Below, in pieces: positions 9,249-17,502 of a DNA stretch of 64,000 nt. The DNA lies in NCBI GenBank assembly GCA_016714085.1, contig JADJNW010000001.1, forward strand, positions 558,001 through 622,000, read 5' to 3'. The notes below the pieces were generated by a model that ran no database searches, was not told the origin of the DNA, and was given only the letters and a program-made list of their open reading frames with translations. Positions within the stretch are counted from its first letter, which is position 1; every line of letters starts with the position of its first letter. This DNA is from Saprospiraceae bacterium (GTDB taxonomy: Bacteria > Bacteroidota > Bacteroidia > Chitinophagales > Saprospiraceae). The translations under genes were made by a program, and so were the position numbers.

Positions 9249-10136
9249 ATGAAACAACTAAGTTTACTCTTGCTATGTTGCGCCCCGGCCTTGCTGCTCG
9301 CGCAGAGCGTCGGTAAAGTGCTCGAAGGCAAGACGGTGAAAAGCGCCATTCTGGGCAAAGACGTGCGCTATACCATTTACCTGCCTTATGATTATGCGAG
9401 TTCCGAGCGTAACTATCCGGCGGTGTATTTATTACATGGCTATAATGAAAAAACTGAAGATGATACCGAATGGCTGCGTCGGGGCGAGATCAATCGCTAT
9501 ACGGATCAGGGCATTGCCAATGGCACGATCACGCCTATGATTATTGTGATGCCCGATGCGGATGTGAGTTTTTATATTAATTCGTATGATGGCAAAACTA
9601 AGTACGAAGATTTCTTTTTCAAGGAATTGATACCTGCCATTGAAAAAACGTATCGCGTCAAAGGAGAGAAGGATTATCGGGCGATTGCAGGCTTATCGAT
9701 GGGTGGGCATGGCACTTTATTATATGCTTTGAAACACCCAGATATGTTTGTGGCGGCTGCGCCCTTTAGTGCGGCGGTTTTCACCGATGAGGACATGACG
9801 ACAATGCCCGATGAGTTTTGGGATGCTGCTTTAGCGCCATTATTTGGTGGTAAGCTACGCGGCAAAGAACGCCTTACGCAGACTTGGTACGATAATTCTA
9901 TTTTGAAAATCATAGAAACCAAATCAAAAGAGGATTTGAGTAAAGTTAAATACTGGATTGACTGTGGTGATGATGATTTCCTGATCGCTTCTAATTGCGA
10001 ATTGAATATTGCGCTTAATAAAAAAGGTGTGCCCCACGAATTTCGCATCCGGCAGGGTGCGCATAATTGGACGTATTGGCGCACAGGTATTACCGATGCT
10101 TTACAATTTATTAGTGATAATTTTAGAGAAAAGTAA
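9249..10136 (+). CDS. Secreted esterase, esterase-D / XynZ-like (copy 1)
   Basis: Alpha/beta-hydrolase of the putative esterase (feruloyl esterase-like) family, 295 residues, with a signal peptide ending LLAQS. The nucleophile elbow is GLSMGGHG with Ser150. The oxyanion region is YLLHGYNE. A late acid in DCGDDDFL and the His of RQGAHNWTYW complete a plausible triad. Relatives cleave feruloyl or acetyl esters of plant polysaccharides, or act on S-formylglutathione; the signal peptide fits an exported polysaccharide esterase. The next gene is a tandem duplicate 35 bp downstream and probably shares the transcript. Substrate not determinable. Confidence 0.85.
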   Translation: MKQLSLLLLCCAPALLLAQSVGKVLEGKTVKSAILGKDVRYTIYLPYDYASSERNYPAVYLLHGYNEKTEDDTEWLRRGEINRYTDQGIANGTITPMIIVMPDADVSFYINSYDGKTKYEDFFFKELIPAIEKTYRVKGEKDYRAIAGLSMGGHGTLLYALKHPDMFVAAAPFSAAVFTDEDMTTMPDEFWDAALAPLFGGKLRGKERLTQTWYDNSILKIIETKSKEDLSKVKYWIDCGDDDFLIASNCELNIALNKKGVPHEFRIRQGAHNWTYWRTGITDALQFISDNFREK

Positions 10137-10171
10137 ATGAATTGCCTTTTTATTTATAAAAATATTACAAA

Positions 10172-11053
10172 ATGAAACTAACCATTCTTGGATTATTATT
10201 ATTTGCTTTCAGTTACAGTGCTTGCGCCCAAAACATGGGTACAGTAGTAGAAAGCAAAACCATCAAGAGCGCGGCGCTCGGCAAAGATGTAAAGTACACG
10301 CTTTATTTACCTGCCGATTACGAAACTTCGCAAAGAGCGTATCCCATTGTTTATTTGCTGCATGGCTACGGCGATGCCGACGATGGTTGGGTACAATTTG
10401 GTGAAGTGAATCGCTACGCCGACGCCGCTATCGCCAATGGTGATATTCCGCCTATGATTATTGCGATGCCCGATGGCGGTGTGAGCTTTTACATCAATTC
10501 TTATGATGGTGCTACTAAATATGAAGACTTTTTTATTAAAGAATTTATGCCGCATATTGAAAAAACGTATCGCGTCAAAGCGCAGAAGCGTTTTCGCGGC
10601 GTGGCAGGGCTTTCGATGGGCGGGTATGGCACGCTTATTTATTCTTTAAAATATCCTGATTTATTTGCTGCGGCCGCGCCGCTGAGTGCTGCTGTTTTTA
10701 TGGATGAGGATATAATGAATATGCCTGACGCCAATTGGGATCGCACGTTTGCAGGATTGTTTGGAAGAAATTTGACTGGCAAAGACCGACTCTCGCAAGC
10801 ATTTTATGATAATTCGCCTTTAAAAATTATTGAAACCAAATCAAAAGAAGAATTGAGCAAAGTGCGCTACTGGATTGACTGTGGCGATGATGATTTCCTG
10901 ATTAATGGGAATTGTATGCTGAAAATTGCGCTGACGAAAAAAGGCGTACCCCACGAATTCCGCGTCCGCGACGGCGCGCATACCTGGACGTACTGGCGCA
11001 CGGGCATTACCGATGCATTGAATTTTATTGGGGATAGTTTTCGACAAAAGTAG
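10172..11053 (+). CDS. Secreted esterase, esterase-D / XynZ-like (copy 2)
   Basis: Tandem paralogue of the preceding gene, 293 residues, nearly colinear throughout. Signal peptide to CAQN, HGYGDADDGW, GLSMGGYG with Ser148, DCGDDDFL, and RDGAHTWTYW holding the probable catalytic His. The two copies differ mostly at surface positions and in the loop after the HGY motif, which suggests an older duplication with possible substrate divergence. A 29-base hairpin lies just after the stop and before the convergent GNAT gene. Confidence 0.85.
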   Translation: MKLTILGLLLFAFSYSACAQNMGTVVESKTIKSAALGKDVKYTLYLPADYETSQRAYPIVYLLHGYGDADDGWVQFGEVNRYADAAIANGDIPPMIIAMPDGGVSFYINSYDGATKYEDFFIKEFMPHIEKTYRVKAQKRFRGVAGLSMGGYGTLIYSLKYPDLFAAAAPLSAAVFMDEDIMNMPDANWDRTFAGLFGRNLTGKDRLSQAFYDNSPLKIIETKSKEELSKVRYWIDCGDDDFLINGNCMLKIALTKKGVPHEFRVRDGAHTWTYWRTGITDALNFIGDSFRQK

Positions 11054-11061
11054 ATGGTGCG

Positions 11062-11090
11062 ATGTGGCGCATTTCAAAAATGTGCCACAT
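11062..11090 (+). repeat. Small covarying hairpin element, copy A
   Basis: ATGTGGCGCATTT and AAATGTGCCACAT pair as a 13-bp stem with one G-U, around the loop CAA, followed by an AT-rich tail (TTAAAAT). A second copy in opposite orientation lies at 63155-63184 with compensatory changes. Position between convergent genes also allows a terminator role. Confidence 0.65.
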
Positions 11091-11099
11091 ATTAAAATT

Positions 11100-11411
11100 T
11101 TACCCCAAATGAAACCCCGGCATCAGCAAATCATGATATTCGGGATGACGCTTCATATAGCTCGCCATATATGGGCAAAGCGGCATGATGTTGAATTGAT
11201 ACGCGCGGGCATAATCGAATGCATGTTTAGCTAAAACTGAAGCCAAGCCATTGCCTTCCAACTCAAGATGTACCTCGGTATGCGTAAAAATGATGCGCTC
11301 ATTGTTTACGATCATATACTCCGCAAACGCGAAATGCCCCTCCACTTCTATCTCAAAGCGGCGGCGCTCTGCGTTATTGCGCACTTCTATTATTGCAGGA
11401 TCAATTTTCAT
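11100..11411 (-). CDS. NATD1/YjdJ-like GNAT acetyltransferase
   Basis: Small one-domain GNAT protein of 103 residues from the second ATG (MKIDPAIIEV); an ATG two codons upstream is equally possible. The acetyl-CoA loop is reduced to EGNGLASVLAKHAFDYAR, and the protein ends with the CPYMASYMKRHPEYHDL motif typical of the short YjdJ/NATD1 group. Substrate unknown. It converges on the esterase pair. Confidence 0.8.
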   Translation of the reverse strand: MKIDPAIIEVRNNAERRRFEIEVEGHFAFAEYMIVNNERIIFTHTEVHLELEGNGLASVLAKHAFDYARAYQFNIMPLCPYMASYMKRHPEYHDLLMPGFHLG

Positions 11412-11494
11412 GTTCAAGCATTTTCAGATAAACTTTGTCGTAAAACGAATACCAAATCAAAAGTAACATTTAAACAGCTTTTTATAACTTTCCA

Positions 11495-11549
11495 TCCTAA
11501 AACCTCCAAACGTCAAACTTCCAAACTTTTAAACATCAAACTTGAAACC
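11495..11549 (+). repeat. C-rich phrase repeat running into glycosyltransferase start
   Basis: Successive variants of the word CAAACTT (for example ACCTCCAAAC, TTCCAAAC, CATCAAACTT). The last variant supplies the TTG start codon and first codons of the next gene. Nearly the same words precede meaB at 46372-46425. Confidence 0.65.
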
Positions 11550-12303
11550 AATTTCTATCATAATAACCACCTTCAACGAAGCCCAGAATATCCGCGCGGC
11601 TTTAGAATCTGTACGTTGGACTGATGAAATCATGATTGTGGATTCATTTAGTACCGATGAAACAGTCACCATCGCCAAAGAATATACCGATTGGGTAGTG
11701 CAACGCGCATATAAGCGCCCGGCAGACCAGAAAAACTGGGCGATTCCGCAAGTGACGCATGAATGGATTTTGCTTTTGGATGCGGATGAACGCGTGACGC
11801 CTGCGCTTCAAGCGGAAATTCAGGATTGGCTGGCAAAGCCCGACATTCCTTACGATGCGTTTTGGATTGGGCGGCAGAATTTTTTTATGGGTCAGCAAAT
11901 CAATTACGCCGGTTGGCAAGGTGATGCGGTGGTGCGGTTTTTTAGAAAAAGTTGTCGTTATAATGATAAGCAAGTACATGAGGAAATAATCACAGAAGGC
12001 TTACAGATAGGACGTTTGAAGCATAAAATGGAACATTACACGTTCCGGGATTCCAAGCATTTTTTGGATAAAATGGAGCGCTACGGCGAGTGGTCAGCGC
12101 AAGACTATGCAAGAAAAACAAATCGAGTGACCTATTTTCATTTGTTTTGGAAGCCTGTGTTTCGCTTTGTCAAGCATTTTTTTGTGCAGCAGGGCTGGCG
12201 AGATGGGAAAGTGGGATTTATCATTAGTGTGATTATGGCTTGGGGCGTGTTTTTGCGGTATATGAAGTTGGTAGAGAGAAGAGAGATGAAGGAAGAGGGA
12301 TGA
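11542..12303 (+). CDS. Family 2 glycosyltransferase, WaaE/KdtX-like
   Basis: GT-A fold transferase of 253 residues resembling lipopolysaccharide-core beta-1,4-glucosyltransferases. It opens with ISIIITTFNEAQNIRAAL, has the SFSTDET stretch and the metal-binding LLLDADERV (DxD), and ends with a hydrophobic segment (VGFIISVIMAWGVFLRYM) that may sit on the membrane. The start is TTG within the upstream phrase repeat, and no ATG fits. The C-terminus VERREMKEEG is encoded by GA-rich phrase DNA that continues past the stop. Likely role: envelope glycan assembly at the inner membrane face. Confidence 0.8.
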   Translation: MKPISIIITTFNEAQNIRAALESVRWTDEIMIVDSFSTDETVTIAKEYTDWVVQRAYKRPADQKNWAIPQVTHEWILLLDADERVTPALQAEIQDWLAKPDIPYDAFWIGRQNFFMGQQINYAGWQGDAVVRFFRKSCRYNDKQVHEEIITEGLQIGRLKHKMEHYTFRDSKHFLDKMERYGEWSAQDYARKTNRVTYFHLFWKPVFRFVKHFFVQQGWRDGKVGFIISVIMAWGVFLRYMKLVERREMKEEG

Positions 12304-12319
12304 AAGGATTGAGGATTGC

Positions 12320-12362
12320 AAATATACCATCCCGACCAAAAGCTTCGGGACGGCATATTTTC
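12320..12362. terminator. Bidirectional terminator between convergent genes
   Basis: AAATATACCATCCCG pairs with CGGGACGGCATATTT, using G-U pairs, around an 11-base loop. A and T runs at the ends allow termination on both strands, between the glycosyltransferase and the Por-tail protein. Confidence 0.65.
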
Positions 12363-12781
12363 TAAGGACGGATGACACTATTCGCCTTTTGAAGACGACG
12401 TGTCATAATTACTTTGCCGTTTGCATCCAGGAATTGAGCCAGATACAAACCACCCTGCAAGTCTCCTATGCTATAACGCTGCCCTCTCTCCACCTGGAAA
12501 GTACGTACCCGCTGCCCCAACAAATTATAGACATTGATGGTGCGAGCGGTGCCTTTTTCAGTTGATTCCTCATCCAAAGAGAAAAAATCTGTTGCCGGAT
12601 TCGGATAGATCAGATAATCCACTTTGAGAGAAGCCGCCTGAAATGGTGCGACGTAGCTTTCGCTGGAGTAAGGCGGAGGCGTACCACCAGGCTCACACCC
12701 TGCATTTTCAGGGCGATGATCCTGCGCCAAAGCGACTACAGCAAGTGAAACAAACAAAGAAAAGAGTAATGCTTTTTTCAT
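12362..12781 (-). CDS. Small type IX secretion (Por tail) protein
   Basis: From the ATG at 12781 (MKKALLFSLFVSLAVVALAQ) the protein is 139 residues: signal peptide, a short Pro/Ser-rich stretch (GGTPPPYSS), and a C-terminal Por secretion tail with YPNPATDFF, VYNLLGQRV and GGLYLAQFLDANGKVIMTRRLQK. It is almost nothing but a sorting domain. The in-frame ATG at 12853 would add 24 polar residues and hide the signal peptide, so it is less likely. Little is left to act once the tail is removed: it may be a remnant of a larger surface protein or a tiny secreted peptide. Confidence 0.75.
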   Translation of the reverse strand: MKKALLFSLFVSLAVVALAQDHRPENAGCEPGGTPPPYSSESYVAPFQAASLKVDYLIYPNPATDFFSLDEESTEKGTARTINVYNLLGQRVRTFQVERGQRYSIGDLQGGLYLAQFLDANGKVIMTRRLQKANSVIRP

Positions 12782-12863
12782 AAGCAAAAATGATTTGTCG
12801 CAATTTAACAAAAATTGCTTGCATTTGCAATGGCTCACAATGGAAAACTTCATGGTGCTAAAT

Positions 12864-13187
12864 TCAATCTACCAGGGTTTCTTTGATAACCTGCTTTATA
12901 TCTTGAATTTCTTCATCGGAGAGTTTTTCGGTAATTTTGATGACTCTTGATTTATCAATCGTTCGGATTTGATCAATGACGACCCAGCCTTCTTTATCTT
13001 GATAATTCACTTTTATTCTGGTTGGATAATCTTTCGAGGAGGAAGTAAGCGGAGCAATGATGACTGTTTTTAAATGCTGGTTCATTTCATTCGGAGAAAC
13101 GATTACGCACGGGCGCGTTTTTTTGATTTCACTACCAACCGTGGGGTCAAGATTCACGATGACGACCTGGTATTGGAAAACTTTCAT
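12864..13187 (-). CDS. mazF: MazF/PemK-family endoribonuclease toxin
   Basis: 108-residue toxin with the family core VVIVNLDPTVGSEIKKTRPCVIVSPNEMN, then VIIAPLTSS and the C-terminal SDEEIQDIKQVIKETL. Relatives cut mRNA at short motifs when freed from the antitoxin. The start at 13187 overlaps the antitoxin stop by one base (TAATG), which supports translational coupling and argues against the ATG at 13199 inside mazE. The order antitoxin then toxin is standard. Confidence 0.9.
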   Translation of the reverse strand: MKVFQYQVVIVNLDPTVGSEIKKTRPCVIVSPNEMNQHLKTVIIAPLTSSSKDYPTRIKVNYQDKEGWVVIDQIRTIDKSRVIKITEKLSDEEIQDIKQVIKETLVD

Positions 13188-13426
13188 TAGTCGTCCCAAT
13201 TTTCATCTTCAAAAATATCGCCTATTAATAACGCATCATCTCCTGCTTCGTGCATTTTCCGAAATGCTTCTTCCCATCCCTGACGTGGCGCGTGAATTGG
13301 CTTGATAATCAAGTATCCTTCTTCTAAAACCAGCTCTACTCGATCCTGGATATTGTATTGTTCTAAAATGGCTTTCGCCAAACGAATGCCTTTGGAATTG
13401 CCGATTTGTACAATTGAGATTTCCAC
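13187..13426 (-). CDS. mazE: MazE-like AbrB-fold antitoxin
   Basis: 79 residues. The N-terminal swapped-hairpin (AbrB/MazE) DNA-binding domain reads IVQIGNSKGIRLAKAILEQY and VELVLEEGYLIIKP. The acidic C-terminal tail (GDIFEDENWDD) is the toxin-binding part expected of MazE. The pair is expected to repress its own promoter, which should lie within about 100 bp upstream of 13426; no clear TAnnTTTG box is visible there. Confidence 0.85.
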   Translation of the reverse strand: MEISIVQIGNSKGIRLAKAILEQYNIQDRVELVLEEGYLIIKPIHAPRQGWEEAFRKMHEAGDDALLIGDIFEDENWDD

Positions 13427-13665
13427 AATAAAATGTATTTACAAAATAATTACAAAGTTAGAACATTTTTCGAATAGCGCAAGTTCCCAAAAACTACTGC
13501 TCATTTTTCCGCTGACTCCGCTTTTTGCGTTAAATTTGCCTGCGATTTAATTGAAAATCGTCACCTTTGCAAACATTCTGAAATGATGCTGTTGATTTTT
13601 ATAATCCGCGAAGCGAGTATCCAAAGCATCAATAGAATCGATAGAATCCCTTTACGAAACTGCGC

Positions 13666-16600
13666 ATGAAAATCAAAGTTGGTATATTCTTCGGTGGACC
13701 TTCACGTGAGCGAGAAATTTCTTTCGCCGGTGGGCGTACGGTTTATGATAATCTGAATAAAACTATTTTTGAACCCATCCCCATTTTTGTAGATAGCCAT
13801 CGCAATTTTATCTTGCTCAATTGGCAGAATATTTATAAGGGAAGTATCCGCGATTTTTTCCCGCCTGTAGAATTGCTGCCGCCCACACCCAATGAATTCC
13901 AGGTTTATCTGGAAAGCCTGGGACAACTTTCTGAAGAAGAACAAGACGCGCTGATTGCTAAAGTAGGCTCGAAAATAAGGCTTGAAGACCTCCCTCAGTA
14001 TATCAATATCGCTTTTCTGGCTTTGCATGGCGAATACGGCGAAGATGGAGAGATTCAGCAGCAACTCGATGATTTGAATATTCCCTATACCGGTAGTGGC
14101 GTGCGCCCCAGCCAAATCGGCATGGACAAAGTGTTGCAAAAGCAATTGATGGCAGCGCATAGCTTTGCTTGTCCTAAGATATTGACTTTGGATCGCGCCG
14201 ATTGGGTGAAAGGAAATGTGAGCGATTGGTATCAAGAATCCATTGATGCGGTTGGGTTTCCGATTGTAATTCGCCCTGCAAATCAAGGTTCTTCAATTGG
14301 AGTTTCCATCATTGATGAAGAAAGCGGACTTGAAGGTTTTGAAGAAGCAGTGAATCGTGCCTTCTTTAGAGAAATAATCACCGTCGAACGTTGGCAAAAG
14401 AGTAGTGAATATGAGCGGGTGGACTATGTGCGCTTGCTCACCGACATCCGCGATGGACTTGGTTTTCCGATGGATGCCTATTTCAAAGGCGAAAAAAATA
14501 CTTTTTATCACCCCGAGCAATTGCTGTTTTATTTGAATGAAAAAGCGGTGAATGCGGATGCCGAATCAGAAGTATTTATTCTGGAAGGGCATTTATCTGA
14601 ACAACAAGTAGTTATAGAAGAATTTATTCGAGGTAAAGAATTTTCTTGCATCGTTATCCGCAAAGAAGATGGCACGGCAGTTGGCTTGCCACCAACGGAA
14701 ATTGTGAAAGGCGGCGAAGTTTTCGACTATCGCTCAAAATATCTGCCAGGATTGTCGCGTAAGCTGACGCCGATTGACCTGCCGGATGAACAAATCAATG
14801 CTATTCGCCAAGAGGCAGAAAGATTGTTCACAGAACTGGGCTTCCACGTGTATGCGCGGATTGATGGCTTTATTACTGCGGAAAATCAGATTTTTCTGAA
14901 TGACCCGAACACCACCTCCGGGATGCTGCCATCCTCGTTCTTTTTTCATCAGGCAGCAGAAATCGGCTTGAATCCCTCACAATTCCTGACTTTTATCCTT
15001 CGAATTTCTTTACAAGAAAGAATTTCCGAGCATCCTGATCGCATCGCTTACAAATCGCTACTGCAATTATTAGACGAGAAAATTGCTGATTTACAGTCGG
15101 TTACAGCAAAACAAAAGTATGTTGCAGTAATTTTGGGTGGCTACTCGTTCGAGCGGCATATTTCAGTGGAAAGCGGTCGGAATATTTATGAGAAATTAGC
15201 GAGTTCGGATAAGTACGATCCAATGCCTGTTTTTCTGATCGGAGAAGACGGCAATTTTCAATTGTATCGCCTGCCAATCAATCTGTTACTCAAGGATAAC
15301 GCCGATGATATCAAGGATAAAATCGTGCATTTCAAGCACCATCCGATTATCGAGGATATTAAGGTTCTATGCGCCGAGATCACGCACAAATATGGCGCTC
15401 GTGATGTGATCTTTGAGCCGCAGCATTTGACTTTGGCGGAATTAAAAGTGAAAGTAGATGCCGTGTTTATTGCCTTGCACGGTCGCCCCGGCGAGGATGG
15501 GCAGTTGCAAATCGAATTGGATAAATTAGATATTCCTTATAATGGCTCGGACGCGGTTTCTTCGGCAATCACCATCAACAAACATCGTACTTTACAAACG
15601 CTGATACGCAATGGATTTGAGGTGGCAGAGCAATTAGTAGTGCAAAAATCAGAATATGAAGCTGATGCTGCTAATTTTTTCAATCGCATCGAAAGTCGAT
15701 TCCGGTATCCATTTATTGCAAAACCGGTGGATGATGGCTGTAGCTCGGCGGTGAAGGTTATTACTTCGCGCCAGCAGTTGGAAGCCTTTGTGCGCTTGAT
15801 GTATCGCCCGAATGGGCAAGAAGGAGAGGAAGCACGACGTGTATTAAAATTGAAACAGAAAGAAGAATTTCCGCGCAAAGGGGAGATTTTGTTTGAAAGC
15901 CTGATTATAGGCAACGGCGCGGCGCAATTTATGGAAATCACGGGCGGTTTGCTCACGCATTTCAACCCGGATGGCACGATTCGCTATGAAATGTTTGAAC
16001 CTTCGGAGGCTTTGGCCAGTGGCGAAGTATTGTCATTGGAAGAAAAATTCCTGGCTGGTGAAGGCCAAAACATAACACCAGCGCGGTTCAAGCCAGATTA
16101 TGATCAAATTGCAAGGCAAGTCAAAAACGATCTGGAAAAGGCTGCGCGCATTCTCAATGTGCAGGGCTACGCACGCATTGATGCTTTTGTGCGCGTGTAC
16201 GAGGGCAATGTAGCAGAGACCATTATCATAGAAATCAACTCTTTGCCAGGCATGACGCCGGCGACCGCCATTTTCCATCAGGCGGCGTTGAATAATTACA
16301 AACCTTACGAGTTTATTGATAAAATCCTGATTTTTGCTTTTCAGAAAAAGCAACGAGAGGAGCTTCCTGTTGAGGCAAAACCCGAACCTGAATTGGCGGA
16401 AGTGCTTGTAGTTAAAGAGCCGCAGGCATGGCAACCTTTGGGTATAAAGGAAGAAAAAGAAGAAGACATGTCAACAGAAAATGGCGGATCCGACTGGCGA
16501 GAGCGATTCAAGAATATCTCTCCTTTTTCAAGAGAATTGCTCTGGGAAAACGTTAAAAAAATTGCCAACTCGATTTGGGATTTTCTGAAGTCCCCGATTT

Positions 16601-17400
16601 TCCTGAAGAATTTTATCGCATGGGCCGGCTTGATGCTGATTTTAATTTTTGGCGTCAATTTATTATTAAAACTTTATACCCGGCATAATGAATCGGTGCA
16701 AGTGGGCAATTATATTGGAATGTCGGTGGATGAAGCAATCCGTCGTGCGCGCGATCGCAGCTTTCGGATTGTAGTGATTGATTCGATCGATCGGATGGGG
16801 GAAAGGCCCGGAGCGATTATTGCGCAAGACCCTGTACCATTGTCACGCGTGAAGCAAAAACGTAGAATTTATGTAACGATTGTAAAAAGTATACCAGATA
16901 ATGTTCCATTGCCGGATTTGGTGGGGAGCTATAATTATGAGCAATACACCAAAAAGCTTGATCTTTTGGACATTCGCTACAAGATCAGAGATCGAGAGTT
17001 TGATTCCAAATTAGAAGAAAATACTATATTATATTTTTATTATAATGATCGTAAAATTACAGATGCAGATTTGCGTAATGGCGTAGAAGTGCCCAGAGGT
17101 AGTACGCTTGAGTTTGTTGTCACCGAGCGGAGCACCGGCTATGTGGAAATTCCTGATTTGGTTTGTAAAACGTATGAAGCGGCGCAATTCCTGATTAGCA
17201 CAAATAACCTGGCGATTGGCAATATTTATGGCGAAGTGGGCGATTTGAACAGCGCTTACGTATGGAAACAGGAGCCAGCATACGAGCCAGGACAAATGAT
17301 ACGCATGGGCGAGCAGATCAGCTTGTATCTGACCGAAGAGCGCCCGGCCAGTTGCCCGGCAGAGGACGGCCCCGAAGATGGGAATCAAGATGACAATTAA
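13666..17400 (+). CDS. Tandem D-Ala-D-Ala ligase fused to a membrane segment and three PASTA domains
   Basis: 1244 residues. Ddl-like unit 1 spans about 1-475 (IFFGGPSRERE, LHGEYGEDGEI, RPANQGSSIGVS). Unit 2 spans about 485-910 (ILGGYSFERHIS, LHGRPGEDGQLQ, KPVDDGCSSAV, EINSLPGMTPAT). A membrane helix lies at about 983-1003, then three PASTA modules at about 1008-1075, 1078-1155 and 1158-1230. The metal-ligating E-x-N of Ddl is intact in unit 2 (EIN) but reads D-P-N in unit 1. The two ATP-grasp units would sit in the cytosol and the PASTA modules, which bind muropeptides in other proteins, in the periplasm. Related Bacteroidota often encode Ddl and a PASTA protein as neighbours, so a fusion is plausible. 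Confidence 0.9.
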   Translation: MKIKVGIFFGGPSREREISFAGGRTVYDNLNKTIFEPIPIFVDSHRNFILLNWQNIYKGSIRDFFPPVELLPPTPNEFQVYLESLGQLSEEEQDALIAKVGSKIRLEDLPQYINIAFLALHGEYGEDGEIQQQLDDLNIPYTGSGVRPSQIGMDKVLQKQLMAAHSFACPKILTLDRADWVKGNVSDWYQESIDAVGFPIVIRPANQGSSIGVSIIDEESGLEGFEEAVNRAFFREIITVERWQKSSEYERVDYVRLLTDIRDGLGFPMDAYFKGEKNTFYHPEQLLFYLNEKAVNADAESEVFILEGHLSEQQVVIEEFIRGKEFSCIVIRKEDGTAVGLPPTEIVKGGEVFDYRSKYLPGLSRKLTPIDLPDEQINAIRQEAERLFTELGFHVYARIDGFITAENQIFLNDPNTTSGMLPSSFFFHQAAEIGLNPSQFLTFILRISLQERISEHPDRIAYKSLLQLLDEKIADLQSVTAKQKYVAVILGGYSFERHISVESGRNIYEKLASSDKYDPMPVFLIGEDGNFQLYRLPINLLLKDNADDIKDKIVHFKHHPIIEDIKVLCAEITHKYGARDVIFEPQHLTLAELKVKVDAVFIALHGRPGEDGQLQIELDKLDIPYNGSDAVSSAITINKHRTLQTLIRNGFEVAEQLVVQKSEYEADAANFFNRIESRFRYPFIAKPVDDGCSSAVKVITSRQQLEAFVRLMYRPNGQEGEEARRVLKLKQKEEFPRKGEILFESLIIGNGAAQFMEITGGLLTHFNPDGTIRYEMFEPSEALASGEVLSLEEKFLAGEGQNITPARFKPDYDQIARQVKNDLEKAARILNVQGYARIDAFVRVYEGNVAETIIIEINSLPGMTPATAIFHQAALNNYKPYEFIDKILIFAFQKKQREELPVEAKPEPELAEVLVVKEPQAWQPLGIKEEKEEDMSTENGGSDWRERFKNISPFSRELLWENVKKIANSIWDFLKSPIFLKNFIAWAGLMLILIFGVNLLLKLYTRHNESVQVGNYIGMSVDEAIRRARDRSFRIVVIDSIDRMGERPGAIIAQDPVPLSRVKQKRRIYVTIVKSIPDNVPLPDLVGSYNYEQYTKKLDLLDIRYKIRDREFDSKLEENTILYFYYNDRKITDADLRNGVEVPRGSTLEFVVTERSTGYVEIPDLVCKTYEAAQFLISTNNLAIGNIYGEVGDLNSAYVWKQEPAYEPGQMIRMGEQISLYLTEERPASCPAEDGPEDGNQDDN

Positions 17401-17502
17401 TTCGATTGCGAAAGCGCAGAGACAACAAATAGAGGCATCGCTCGTTTTTTTTGAGATATGAAATTTCATATTTCGCACACATTATTTGCAAAGGTCTTTT
17501 CA

